Part shown: piece by piece, positions 43,642 to 51,707 of the stretch
Numbering within the stretch: the stretch's first letter is position 1
Layout: each line of letters starts with the position of its first letter
Assembly: GCF_014863605.1 (NCBI RefSeq)
Contig: NZ_CP062252.1
Span: 2,799,001-2,863,000 of the forward strand
Reading direction: 5' to 3'
Source of the DNA: Pseudomonas allokribbensis
GTDB taxonomy: Bacteria > Pseudomonadota > Gammaproteobacteria > Pseudomonadales > Pseudomonadaceae
Length of the DNA stretch: 64,000 bases
Program-made: the position numbers and the translations under genes
Notes under the pieces: generated by a model
What the model was told of the DNA's origin: nothing
Database searches by the model: none
The model's input: the letters and a program-made list of their open reading frames with translations, nothing else

Positions 43642-43674
43642 CACCTGTTCCAGTCAGCAGGTCTGGAACAGGTG
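43642..43674. terminator. Strong inverted repeat between the lipoprotein and alcohol dehydrogenase genes
   Basis: CACCTGTTCCAG (43642-43653) and CTGGAACAGGTG (43663-43674) are a perfect 12-bp inverted repeat with a 9-base loop. It is 24 bp after the alcohol dehydrogenase stop on the minus strand. The T-rich tract lies on the plus-strand side only, so a 3' stabilising hairpin or terminator for the dehydrogenase is possible but not certain. Confidence 0.5.
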
Positions 43675-43698
43675 AGAGGCTAGTTTGCTGTTTGTTTC

Positions 43699-44730
43699 TT
43701 ACTGGCTGGCGTTCAACACAATCCGATACCGCGCCTTGCCACTGCGCAAATGATCGATGGCTTCGTTGACCCGGCTCATCGGAAATTCCTCAACCTGCGG
43801 CAGGATCTGATGCCGCGCGCAGAACTCCAGCATGGTCGCCGCCGTGGCAGGCGAGCCTACTGGGGAGGCAGACAAGGATTTCTGTTGAGGAATCAGATTG
43901 AACACGTGCACCGGAATTGCGTCGGGCACGATACCGACGAAGTGCAGCCGGCCTTTGCCGCGCAGGGTGGCGAGCATTGCCGTCCAGTCGAGGTTGGCGT
44001 TGGCGGTGATCAGCAGGAAATCCAGAGTACCGGCAATCGCTTTCAAGGCATTGCTGTCGGTGGAGGCGACGACCTTGTGGGCGCCGAGGCGCTTGGCTTC
44101 GTCCTGTTTGCTCAGTGACGAGGTGAATGCCGTGACGTCGCAACCCCAGGCATTGAGGAAACGCAGCGCCAGGTGACCGAGGCCGCCGATCCCGACGACA
44201 CCGACCCGGTCAGTGGGTTTGATGCCAAATTCCACCAGTGGGTTGAACACCGTGGAGCCTGCGCAGAACAGCGGGCCGGCGAGGGCAGGGTCGATGTTGT
44301 CCGGGAGCTTCAGCGCCCAGGCCCAGTGAGTACGCAGTCGATCGGCGAAACCGCCGTGGCTGCCGATGATCGTGGGTTTGGCGGTCGGGCAAAGGTGATG
44401 GGAACCGCCGATGCAGGACGAGCAATGCATGCAGCTGCTCTTGTACCAGCCGATGCCGACCCGTTGGCCGACTTCGAGGCCGCGGACCTGCGGGCCTGCA
44501 CGCACGATGCGGCCAACCACTTCGTGACCGGGAATGAACGGGTACTGGCTGATGCCCCAGTCGTTGTCGATCAGCGACTGGTCGGAGTGACAGACGCCGC
44601 AATATTCCACGGCGACTTCGACTTCTTCATCCCCGAGCGGACCGGGATCGTAACTGTAGCGCTCCAGTGGTGCGCCGGCCGATGTGGCGGCCCAACCGGT
44701 AAACGTCGTCGGTTCGGTGTTATTGCTCAT
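43699..44730 (-). CDS. Zinc-dependent NAD(P)-linked alcohol/aldehyde dehydrogenase (YahK-like)
   Basis: This 343-residue medium-chain dehydrogenase has the catalytic zinc site (CGVCHSD ... PGHEVVG), a structural zinc cluster (CMHCSSCIGGSHHLC) and the Rossmann motif VGVVGIGGLGHLALRF. The closest named group is the cinnamyl-alcohol dehydrogenase-like YahK/AdhC type, which reduces many aldehydes with NADPH. GGAGGTG precedes the ATG. It is monocistronic. Confidence 0.88.
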   Translation of the reverse strand: MSNNTEPTTFTGWAATSAGAPLERYSYDPGPLGDEEVEVAVEYCGVCHSDQSLIDNDWGISQYPFIPGHEVVGRIVRAGPQVRGLEVGQRVGIGWYKSSCMHCSSCIGGSHHLCPTAKPTIIGSHGGFADRLRTHWAWALKLPDNIDPALAGPLFCAGSTVFNPLVEFGIKPTDRVGVVGIGGLGHLALRFLNAWGCDVTAFTSSLSKQDEAKRLGAHKVVASTDSNALKAIAGTLDFLLITANANLDWTAMLATLRGKGRLHFVGIVPDAIPVHVFNLIPQQKSLSASPVGSPATAATMLEFCARHQILPQVEEFPMSRVNEAIDHLRSGKARYRIVLNASQ

Positions 44731-44817
44731 TGGACACCTCCAGGTCTGGCGACAGGGCCATGGCGGCCCGGTGCTGCGGGCGCAGCCTGAAGAGTCTAGC
44801 GGGTCATCGGGCGATCG

Positions 44818-45051
44818 CTAGAGCCAGGTGGCGAGCACGCGTCGGTCCAGTTCTTCCCAGTCCGCCATGCCCAGCACTCGCGTGGTATTGAGCCCGCGCA
44901 GATAGCCGCGCAATTGATTGGCGACGGCCCGCACCGACTCCGAATCGTCCGCTGACTGGCCCAGCACGGTTTCGTATTCGACGAGGTATTCGGCCACCCG
45001 GTCGCGGAATTCGGGCAGCACGGCATCGCGGATCAAATCAAAGGTTCGCAC
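44818..45051 (-). CDS. Small conserved-looking protein of unknown function
   Basis: This 77-residue protein (start MRTFDLIRDAVLPEFRDRVA) is predicted to be soluble and largely helical. The GTG start is supported by GAGGA at a good distance. No domain is recognised. It is divergent from the exported protein at 45216. Confidence 0.55.
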   Translation of the reverse strand: MRTFDLIRDAVLPEFRDRVAEYLVEYETVLGQSADDSESVRAVANQLRGYLRGLNTTRVLGMADWEELDRRVLATWL

Positions 45052-45215
45052 GGATAATCCTCATTTGTTTTCGTTGTGATCGAGTGTGCAGCAGTCTGCA
45101 CGCTGCGCAACTATTGGTTCAAGTAATAGTGACCATCAAGAAACGCAAGTTCTGCTTTGCGGCCGACAGGCGGAAAATCGCCTCCATCGAAGACGCTGCT
45201 GAAGGAATTTGCGCG

Positions 45216-45860
45216 ATGAAGACATTGACCCGACTGGCTGTAGTCGCCCTGCTGATGGGCGGGGTGGCCGTGACCGCACCGACTTACGCAAGCGACGCCG
45301 GTACGTGCCATTTTCTGCCCATCGCCGGTGCCAGCAGCGGGCTGCAGCATTCGCAAACCGTGGGTGTGCTGTACAGCGAAAATACGCTGGAGAACCAGCA
45401 ATACCTGGAGCGTTATCACGACGTGGCGGTGAATGGTGCCAAGGATGCGCTCGATGCGCGGATCCGCGACGCCTTCGTCAACAGCTCCGATCCGGAACTG
45501 GCCATCGACTGGTTGATGAGTTCGCTGCAGCAGCAATTTCTCTCGGTGACCGTCTACGACAACCTCGATTCATTGGTGCAAGCCCATCCGGATGTGGTGG
45601 TGATGCTCGACACCCACAACCGTTTGCTGACGCAACGCAACAGCCAGGTCGAAGCACGGTTCGCCGCACGCTTCTACGACGCCAACCTGCAATACATCGG
45701 CAAGGCGGAAGGCGCAGTGCAAAAGCAGATGCCTTCGGTGTGGGTCCACAACAAGGCAGCGCCCGAGATTGCAGCGCAGATTGAACAGCAACGGGATCTG
45801 CAATTCAGCGCCCTGAAGCAGTTCGATGACTCGCTCAAGGCCCTGGTGAGTGCTGGCTGA
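45216..45860 (+). CDS. Exported protein of unknown function
   Basis: This 214-residue protein has a Sec signal peptide (MKTLTRLAVVALLMGGVAVT, cleavage probably after TYA). The mature domain is acidic and helical with a segment QAHPDVVVMLDTHNRLLTQ and one Cys. A GAAGGA ribosome site precedes the ATG; the frame is open further upstream without support. The small lipoprotein gene that follows 86 bp later may belong to the same unit. Family not recognised. Confidence 0.65.
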   Translation: MKTLTRLAVVALLMGGVAVTAPTYASDAGTCHFLPIAGASSGLQHSQTVGVLYSENTLENQQYLERYHDVAVNGAKDALDARIRDAFVNSSDPELAIDWLMSSLQQQFLSVTVYDNLDSLVQAHPDVVVMLDTHNRLLTQRNSQVEARFAARFYDANLQYIGKAEGAVQKQMPSVWVHNKAAPEIAAQIEQQRDLQFSALKQFDDSLKALVSAG

Positions 45861-45946
45861 ACACCCAAATCAAAAATCGCAACGGCAGCGCCCGTGACGC
45901 TGAACGTTGCTTGAGAACCGAACCGTTTATTTTCAGGATTTTATCC

Positions 45947-46288
45947 ATGCGTGCCTTTTTTATCCCTGCCATGGCGTCTGCCACTTTGTTGCTGACTGCT
46001 TGCGCCTCCGCACCGAACGACCCGACGCTGACCTTGCAGACCCACAAGACGCCCGCCCAATACGCCGAATGCGTTGTGCCGAAATTGCAGCACGGTGCGA
46101 TGAACCCGACGGTCTCGCAGACCCAGCGCAGCTACCGGATCGTGGTGCCGAGCAAAGTGTCGGCGGACAACGTGCTGGAAGCCTACAAGGCGCAGGACGG
46201 CGGCAAGGTGTTTTTGTACGAGCGCCACTTGCTGGCTTCAAGTTTCACACCGTCGAGTTTTGAACGGGCTGCCCAGGAGTGCCTGTGA
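45947..46288 (+). CDS. Small lipoprotein
   Basis: This 113-residue protein has a lipobox (LLLTACASAP) after a short signal peptide. The mature part includes TPAQYAECVVPKL and ends QECL, giving two Cys that could pair. The function is unknown. A terminator lies 63 bp downstream. Confidence 0.7.
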   Translation: MRAFFIPAMASATLLLTACASAPNDPTLTLQTHKTPAQYAECVVPKLQHGAMNPTVSQTQRSYRIVVPSKVSADNVLEAYKAQDGGKVFLYERHLLASSFTPSSFERAAQECL

Positions 46289-46350
46289 CGCCTGACGGTT
46301 AACGCTTTTGACGATGCTCCTTTGGTTGGCCGCAACCAACCAATTCCTTT

Positions 46351-46378
46351 GCCCCGCATCTTGCGGGGCTTTTTTTTG
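46351..46378 (+). terminator. Rho-independent terminator
   Basis: CCCCGC and GCGGGG pair around ATCTT and are followed by eight T residues, a textbook terminator on the plus strand after the small lipoprotein gene. A second small inverted repeat (TTGGTTG at 46322-46328 and CAACCAA at 46333-46339) lies just before it. Confidence 0.92.
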
Positions 46379-46443
46379 CCCGGCGTTTGGCGCAGTCGGC
46401 GCTACGCTGGAGAGCGGATAAGGTTTTTCGGGAGAGTAAGGAG

Positions 46444-46836
46444 ATGAAGAAAGACAGCAGCGACTCTGCGGCTGAACAGCCTTCTGCACTGATCGACGCA
46501 AGAATCCAGGAACTGAACGACTGGCGTGGCCAGAAACTGGCCGAGATCCGCGCGATCATTCACGAGGCGGACCCGCAGGTCGTCGAGGAGTGGAAGTGGC
46601 GGGGCGTTCCGGTCTGGTCACACAACGGCATCATTTGCACCGGGGAAACCTACAAGGCCGTGGTGAAAATGACGTTTGCCAAAGGCGCGGCGCTGGAGGA
46701 TCCGTCGGGACTGTTCAATGCCAGTCTGGAGGGCAATACCCGGCGGGCGATTGATGTTCACGAGGACGACAAAATAGATGCAAAGGCATTGAAAGCGCTG
46801 GTGCGTTCGGCGATTACGTTGAATACAAAAAAATGA
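46444..46836 (+). CDS. DUF1801 family protein
   Basis: This 130-residue soluble protein matches the DUF1801/YdhG-like pattern: LAEIRAIIHEADPQVVEEWKWRGVPVWSHNGIICTGETYKAVVKMTF (in part), followed by a conserved C-terminal helical part. The fold is known from structural genomics but the function is not. AAGGAG precedes the ATG. Confidence 0.8.
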   Translation: MKKDSSDSAAEQPSALIDARIQELNDWRGQKLAEIRAIIHEADPQVVEEWKWRGVPVWSHNGIICTGETYKAVVKMTFAKGAALEDPSGLFNASLEGNTRRAIDVHEDDKIDAKALKALVRSAITLNTKK

Positions 46837-46886
46837 TTTGCCGTTGAGGCAGAGGTGAAGCGGGGGAGGGTGAAACGAGGAAAAAA

Positions 46887-46961
46887 TGGCAGGGGCGGCT
46901 GGATTCGAACCAACGCATGGCAGGATCAAAACCTGCTGCCTTACCGCTTGGCGACGCCCCT
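46887..46961 (-). tRNA. tRNA-Gln (anticodon TTG)
   Basis: Read on the minus strand, the 75 bases fold as a cloverleaf: a 7-bp acceptor stem (AGGGGCG with CGCCCCT), a D-loop with AAGCGGTAAGG, an anticodon loop TTTTGAT with anticodon TTG (complement at 46927-46929), a T-arm GGTTCGAATCC and an encoded CCA (46887-46889). Confidence 0.95.
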
Positions 46962-47127
46962 GTAGCTATTGGTTTCAGTCCCGAGAGGACCTCTGCAACA
47001 GTGGGCGGCACTTTACCAGCGCTCTTGCGTTCTGGGAACCCCTGAAGCAAATAAATTTCATGGAAAACAGCTACTTATTTCCCGGAGCGGTTGAAACGGC
47101 CGGATTTTCAAGACGCCTGAGGGGGCC

Positions 47128-47152
47128 AAGCGCCCGAATCCTGCGGGCGCTT
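47128..47152 (-). terminator. Hairpin just after the radical SAM gene
   Basis: AAGCGCCCG and CGGGCGCTT form a 9-bp perfect stem around a 7-base loop, 10 bp after the radical SAM stop codon. There is no T-run on the minus strand, so it may be a weak terminator or an RNA-stabilising hairpin at the end of the cluster. Confidence 0.5.
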
Positions 47153-47162
47153 GAACCCGATT

Positions 47163-48626
47163 TCATACCAAAGTACTCGGCGCCACCCCCAGCAACCCCG
47201 TCAATGTGTTCATGATCGCCTGCTGACGGGCTCGGTCCGTCTGGTGCCGAGCCTCGGCGGCCGCGACGTCGGCGTGGCAGTGTGGGCAGATCGATTCGTG
47301 TGGGTGGATGTATTGCAGGCAGCTGCGGCACAGCGCCAGTTGCACGGGGATGCGTCCTTCCTCCGGGGATTTCTGGCCTTGATTGATCCAGGCGAGTTTG
47401 ATCACCTGGCCGCTGTCACTGACGCTGCTGACGTGCTCGCCGGTGTCGATGCGTTCGGTGATCAGGTCAAAGCGTCCGACGGCGAAGGAACGCTGCGCCG
47501 CGTCTTCAATCTTGACGATACGCTCGCGCAGTCCGCGTTTTTGCAGTTCCAGGGTGCGGTAATGGCAGTACGGGTTGTTGCCGGGTTTGCCCAGCAATGA
47601 GTGCGAAGTCCAGGTGCAGCCGCCCCGGCAGACATCGTTGTAATAGCAACTGCGACAGTAGCCCCACAGGTCGTCGACCGAGCGCAGGCGACCGAAGTGG
47701 ATGCCTTCGCTGTAATGCCAGATATCGTGCAGGCTCATGTTGCGCACGTTGCCGCCGGAGAAACCGACGGTCGCCAGTGACGGGCAGCCTTTCACCGTGC
47801 CGTCGGCTTCGAGCGCCAGTACGGTCTGACCCGCCGCGCAGCCGCTCCAGTGCACGCGCTCGTCACCGAAGCCACGCCACAAATGTTCGTAAGGACCGTA
47901 ATAGCCGATGTTGTTGCCGACGTTCATCAGCAGGCCGCGATCCACGCCTTCGCGGTACAACCGCGCGAGCAGCGGCATCACTTCCAGCAATTGATAGGGT
48001 TGCAGCAGCAGTTCCGGGTGATCCACCGCATTGCCCATGGCCACGGTGATCTGGATCTGCCAATGGGTGGCGCCGAGTTCGATGATCGTGTCCATCAGCT
48101 CCGGCAAATCAGGCAACGTAGCCGCGCCGATCTGGGTGTTGACGCTGACGGCCAGCCCGGACGCCTTGGCCCGGCGCAGGGTGTCGACCGCCTTGTCGAA
48201 GGAGCCGGGGACGTTGCGCACCTGGTCGTGCAATGGTGCGAGCCCATCCAGAGAAATCCCGACCCCGTTGAGGCCCGCATCAACCGCCGCCTGCATCTTC
48301 GCCGGTGTCAGGTTGCGTCCGCCGGTCTGGATCGCGCAGTACATGCCGTGGTCGTGGATGGCCTGGATCAGTTGCGTCCAGTCCTTACGCAAATAGGCTT
48401 CGCCGCCGATCAAAGTGATCTCGCGGGTGCCGAGTGCGGCGAGGGAGTCGATCACATCAAGGCATTCACGGGTGTTCAGTTCATCGGGGCGTCGATGCCC
48501 TGCGCGTGAGCCGCAATGCAGGCATTTGAGGTCGCAGGCCAGGGTGATTTCCCAGACCACGTGCACCGGCACGTAGCGTTTGAGATCGGTGTCATTGAGG
48601 TAGCGGGCAGGGCGGATGTCTGTCAT
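47163..48626 (-). CDS. GDL-motif peptide-associated radical SAM/SPASM maturase
   Basis: This 487-residue protein has the radical SAM cluster motif CxxxCxxC at Cys31, Cys35 and Cys38 (ACDLKCLHCGS) and the SAM-binding GGE motif (LIGGEAYLRKDW). A C-terminal SPASM region follows with additional Cys (SGCAAGQTVLALEADGTVKGC in part, then CRSCYYNDVCRGGC and PYC) for auxiliary 4Fe-4S clusters. A final zinc-ribbon-like tail follows (LCRSCLQYIHPHESICPHC). SPASM proteins modify ribosomal peptides. It is the last gene of a cluster of three genes with a shared Tyr...Gly-Asp-Leu motif, the likely substrates. The modification and its purpose are unknown. Confidence 0.9.
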   Translation of the reverse strand: MTDIRPARYLNDTDLKRYVPVHVVWEITLACDLKCLHCGSRAGHRRPDELNTRECLDVIDSLAALGTREITLIGGEAYLRKDWTQLIQAIHDHGMYCAIQTGGRNLTPAKMQAAVDAGLNGVGISLDGLAPLHDQVRNVPGSFDKAVDTLRRAKASGLAVSVNTQIGAATLPDLPELMDTIIELGATHWQIQITVAMGNAVDHPELLLQPYQLLEVMPLLARLYREGVDRGLLMNVGNNIGYYGPYEHLWRGFGDERVHWSGCAAGQTVLALEADGTVKGCPSLATVGFSGGNVRNMSLHDIWHYSEGIHFGRLRSVDDLWGYCRSCYYNDVCRGGCTWTSHSLLGKPGNNPYCHYRTLELQKRGLRERIVKIEDAAQRSFAVGRFDLITERIDTGEHVSSVSDSGQVIKLAWINQGQKSPEEGRIPVQLALCRSCLQYIHPHESICPHCHADVAAAEARHQTDRARQQAIMNTLTGLLGVAPSTLV

Positions 48627-48729
48627 GGGAGATCCTTGCGCACGGTCCTGTGCGCGGCACGATTGGACTGATCTCGATTCGCCGCAAGACCGGGCGAGGC
48701 CAGCAGTGACCTCGCCCGGGGCGTGCGGT

Positions 48730-49308
48730 TTAGCGTGCTTCCAGACGCGCGATTTCTGCGTTCAGATGCTCAAGGGCACTGCGCAATGCTCCCTGGTGGG
48801 CCACTTGCTGTTCACCCTGTTGCACCACGGTTTTCAACTGCGCCAGATCACCGCTGGTTTGCGCTTGCTGCACGGCCACGGCATACAGCGGCTGGAAGTG
48901 ACGCTCGTGCGGTTGCGGCTCGATGGTCGGCGCCTGATGCACAGCAACGTGCCTCACGTAATGCCACTGGCCTCCCTCGTTGTAACGGTAATCGACAAAG
49001 CCGCTGGTCCAGTCGTCGAGGATGCCCTTGAGGCTGAAGGTCTGCGCAATCTGACTCAGCGGACCGCTCGGGCTGCCATCGAGGGTGAGAATGATGTAAT
49101 TCTCGGTCGATGGGGTCAGCCGTGCCTCGGAATAATCGCCCCAGACCCGGGCATGGAAATTGACCGGTGGCCAGGTGCTTTGAAAGACGCTGGCAGCGCC
49201 GCTGACTTTTTTACGCACGGTATCGACCACGAGGTCGAGGGTCAGAACCGGTGCGCCGAGCAGTGAGTTGCTGGCGATGAGGCGGGTATGAAAAAGTCCA
49301 ATCGACAT
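48730..49308 (-). CDS. DUF1842-DUF1843 protein with C-terminal GDL motif
   Basis: This 192-residue protein has an N-terminal beta-rich domain of DUF1842 type (about 1-130), a Pro-rich linker and a C-terminal DUF1843 domain. The latter has PLYAVAVQQAQTSGDLAQLK (Tyr142; Gly-Asp-Leu 153-155) followed by a coiled helical end (ALEHLNAEIARLEAR). GGGAG precedes the ATG. It is a paralogue of the next gene upstream and probably a substrate of the radical SAM enzyme whose start lies 103 bp further on. There is no signal peptide. Confidence 0.8.
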   Translation of the reverse strand: MSIGLFHTRLIASNSLLGAPVLTLDLVVDTVRKKVSGAASVFQSTWPPVNFHARVWGDYSEARLTPSTENYIILTLDGSPSGPLSQIAQTFSLKGILDDWTSGFVDYRYNEGGQWHYVRHVAVHQAPTIEPQPHERHFQPLYAVAVQQAQTSGDLAQLKTVVQQGEQQVAHQGALRSALEHLNAEIARLEAR

Positions 49309-49350
49309 GGTGCTTACTCCCTTAAGTGAATGGCGGACTCAGTGGTCGAA

Positions 49351-49983
49351 TCAGCGGGCCTGCAGCTTGCTGATTTCGCTCTTGGCGGCGTCCAGTGCCT
49401 TTTGCAGTTGGGGTTGCTGATCCAGTTGCTGCTGGGCGAGCTTCGCCAGGTTTTTCATCTGGGCCAGGTCGCCACTGGCGATGGCGCTCTGGATCGGCGC
49501 GGCATACAGCGGCAGGATCGGCGGATGCGGAAGAATCACCGGGCCCGGATGGAACGGCTGGAAGACATTCGAGGGCACCTCGACCAGATGGGCCGGCACG
49601 TTGTTCAATTCGTGCCAGCGTTGCCCGTCGAAATACTCGTAATTGGCCACGCCTTCACGCCAGTCGGTGCCGACCACCAGTTGAATCTTGAAGTTCACGA
49701 TGGAGTTGGAGCCGGGGCCACCTTCATTGCCCTCGGCGGTGATCAGGATTTTACTGACACCGGGCTTCATGACCGTCAGGTAGGTGTATTCGCCCCAGAC
49801 ATCCGAATCGATATCCAGCGGAGGGTTGGTTGCCTGAGTGATGGCGGAGGTGCCGCTGACTTCATGCTGCGGTGTGGAAACCAGCAGGTTGAGCGCAAGG
49901 CTTTGCGCCCCCGGCTGACCCGTACCGATCCGATAGCTCACGGGGAACAAGCCGACATTTTGTTGCTGAACTGAACCAGACAT
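49351..49983 (-). CDS. DUF1842-DUF1843 protein with C-terminal GDL motif, paralogue
   Basis: This protein has 210 residues from the ATG at 49983, which GGAGG supports over an in-frame ATG at 49998. The beta-rich DUF1842 part contains DSDVWGEYTYLTV, comparable to HARVWGDYSEARLT in its paralogue. A Pro/His linker follows (PGPVILPHPPILPLY), then the DUF1843 motif Tyr160, AAPIQSAIASGDLAQMK (Gly-Asp-Leu 171-173) and a helical tail. Same strand, 42 bp before the paralogue. Confidence 0.8.
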   Translation of the reverse strand: MSGSVQQQNVGLFPVSYRIGTGQPGAQSLALNLLVSTPQHEVSGTSAITQATNPPLDIDSDVWGEYTYLTVMKPGVSKILITAEGNEGGPGSNSIVNFKIQLVVGTDWREGVANYEYFDGQRWHELNNVPAHLVEVPSNVFQPFHPGPVILPHPPILPLYAAPIQSAIASGDLAQMKNLAKLAQQQLDQQPQLQKALDAAKSEISKLQAR

Positions 49984-50017
49984 GTGAATTGCCTCCATTG
50001 CAATGTGGGAAATGGCC

Positions 50018-50203
50018 TTAGTGTTTTTCCAGACGGGAAACTTCTTTGGCCAGTTTTTCGTACGCGGTTTGCAGCTCTTTCGCTTCCGGCTTCGTCGAAT
50101 CGCGCTGTTTCAACAAAGTCTTCATCTGTTGCAGATCGCCTCCCGTGATAGCGCTCTGGATGGCGACGCCGTAAGGCGGCATGTTGTGTTTTGAGCCAGT
50201 CAT
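50018..50203 (-). CDS. DUF1843 peptide with GDL motif, likely precursor peptide
   Basis: This 61-residue protein consists only of the DUF1843 unit: PPYGVAIQSAITGGDLQQMK (Tyr11; Gly-Asp-Leu 22-24) followed by a charged helix ending VSRLEKH. The Tyr-to-Gly spacing of 11 residues is identical in all three GDL genes here. GAGGAAA lies before the ATG. It is the first gene of the cluster and the best candidate for a small modified peptide. Confidence 0.8.
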   Translation of the reverse strand: MTGSKHNMPPYGVAIQSAITGGDLQQMKTLLKQRDSTKPEAKELQTAYEKLAKEVSRLEKH

Positions 50204-50752
50204 ATCGAGGGTTTCCTCGTGGTGGTTGCCAAACGTCCCCTTCAGGCGAGGGGAGCCTTCCCTGACAGGCAGGCGACAGCCAACGGCAAGAACGACTGGC
50301 GACAGTGGTTCCCGGCTACGTGAACGCCTGATCCGTCTGGATCCGGTGGAGCGGGTCAGTTGATTCGCGCGGGTTCGAAGTGTCTGTCTCGACTCACGCG
50401 CAGGCGTCGTCAGCCAAAACCGTCAGGCCTCGCGGCGGGCGTCAGTAATGAGGTTTGCCGGAGCGGCAAAGGGGGGGAGTTCACCTGTACGTTGGTCATC
50501 TTTCTGTCCTTGATAGAAAGCAACGAAACACAGGGATAGGTCGTAATAACCCGCAACCACAAAAACCATCCCTGATTTTTCTTCCAGTGCGGCTGATGGC
50601 GCCCATCGAGAGATGTTTGCCAAATGGCCAGCATATCGCCAGCCACGCAACCCTAGCCCCGTTTGTACGGGGCTGCCAGAAAAAGCGCCGAACGGTCATG
50701 GCCGCTGCTATCCTTCGTCGATTGCGAGATAAATAGTGGAAAAAAACGGCCT
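50204..50752. other. Mostly non-coding region upstream of the GDL cluster and the LysR gene
   Basis: These 549 bp hold the promoters of the GDL cluster (leftward) and the LysR gene (rightward). Two things stand out: a possible 29-codon reading frame on the minus strand (50410-50499) and an 8-bp perfect inverted repeat AGCCCCGT/ACGGGGCT at 50655-50674. I see no other supported gene. Confidence 0.6.
50410..50499 (-). CDS. Possible small peptide gene upstream of the GDL cluster
   Basis: An ATG at 50499 with AAGGA at good spacing opens 29 codons (start MTNVQVNSPPLPL) on the same strand as the GDL genes. The frame crosses a run of seven G residues (seven C on the coding strand); a one-base change there switches to another short frame that reads FAAPANLITDARREA. 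It could be a leader peptide, the start of a decayed gene, or chance. Confidence 0.25.
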   Translation of the reverse strand: MTNVQVNSPPLPLRQTSLLTPAARPDGFG

Positions 50753-51670
50753 ATGAACACGAATCGTGACCAATTTCCCTTGCCTGAAGACCTCAAGGTT
50801 TTCCTCACCGTCATCCGCAAGAACAGCTTCGCCAGCGCCGCCTATGAATTGGGCTATTCGCCGGCCTACGTCAGCAAGCGCATCGCGGTGCTCGAAACCA
50901 CGCTCTCGACAAAGTTGCTGCACCGCACGACCCGGCGCATTGCGCTGACCGACGATGGTGAACGAGTGCGGATCTGGGCGGAAAAACTGCTGGGTGATTT
51001 CGATGACTTTCTCGGCGAGATTGCCCAGGCCCGGCACCAGCCGGCGGGTTCGCTGCACATTTGCAGCAGCTTCGGTTTCGGCCGCAATCACGTCGCGCCG
51101 GCGATCAGTGAACTGTCCCGAACGTGCCCGAAGCTCGACATTCGCCTGGACGTATTCGATCGCGTGGTCGATCTGGTGGGCGAGGGCTTCGATCTGGAAA
51201 TCCTCGTCGGCGATGACCTGCCGGGCCAGCACCTGGCGCGCAAACTGGTCAGCAACCGGCGAGTGCTGTGCGCCACGCCGGAGTACCTCGAACGCCGGGG
51301 TACGCCGCAATCGCTCGAGGACCTGAAGGATCACGATTGCCTGGTGCTCAAGGAGCGCAACAATTCATTCGGCATCTGGAACCTGACCCGCGACGGGCAA
51401 GAAGAATCGGTGCGGGTCAGCGGCCCGTTGTCCTCCAACAGTGGCGAAATCGTGATGGAGTGGGCCTTGAGCGGCGGCGGGATTCTGTTGCGCTCGATGT
51501 GGGACGTCAAACCGATGCTCGAACAAGGGCGGCTGGTGCAGGTGTTGGAGGATTACACCCAGAGCGCCAACGTCTGGGCGGTGTACCCGACACGGCTCAG
51601 CGAGTCGGCCAAATTGCGGGTGTGTGTGGAATTTCTCGAAGAGTATTTCCGCGACTTGTCGGTTGAATGA
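50753..51670 (+). CDS. LysR-family transcriptional regulator
   Basis: This 305-residue protein has an N-terminal LysR winged helix (about residues 10-70: VFLTVIRKNSFASAAYELGYSPAYVSKRIAVLETTLSTKLLHRTTRRIALT, in part) and a periplasmic-binding-like effector domain, resembling the DmlR/TtdR group. It is convergent with the leuDC-like pair, separated by a shared terminator. The start at 50753 has only a weak AGTGGA ribosome site. Confidence 0.87.
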   Translation: MNTNRDQFPLPEDLKVFLTVIRKNSFASAAYELGYSPAYVSKRIAVLETTLSTKLLHRTTRRIALTDDGERVRIWAEKLLGDFDDFLGEIAQARHQPAGSLHICSSFGFGRNHVAPAISELSRTCPKLDIRLDVFDRVVDLVGEGFDLEILVGDDLPGQHLARKLVSNRRVLCATPEYLERRGTPQSLEDLKDHDCLVLKERNNSFGIWNLTRDGQEESVRVSGPLSSNSGEIVMEWALSGGGILLRSMWDVKPMLEQGRLVQVLEDYTQSANVWAVYPTRLSESAKLRVCVEFLEEYFRDLSVE

Positions 51671-51703
51671 AACCGGGTGGTTCAGTGAACCACCCGGTTT
51701 TTT
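51671..51703. terminator. Bidirectional terminator between the LysR gene and leuD
   Basis: AACCGGGTGGTTCA and TGAACCACCCGGTT form a perfect 14-bp stem followed by TTTT on the plus strand and preceded, on the other strand, by similar bases. It starts one base after the LysR stop codon and ends five bases from the convergent leuD stop. Confidence 0.92.
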
Positions 51704-51707
51704 GTTT

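Noticed and set aside
46887..46961. tRNA-Gln as an integration site for a mobile island
   Set aside because: No integrase, and no repeat of the tRNA 3' end was noticed in the neighbouring sequence of the window.
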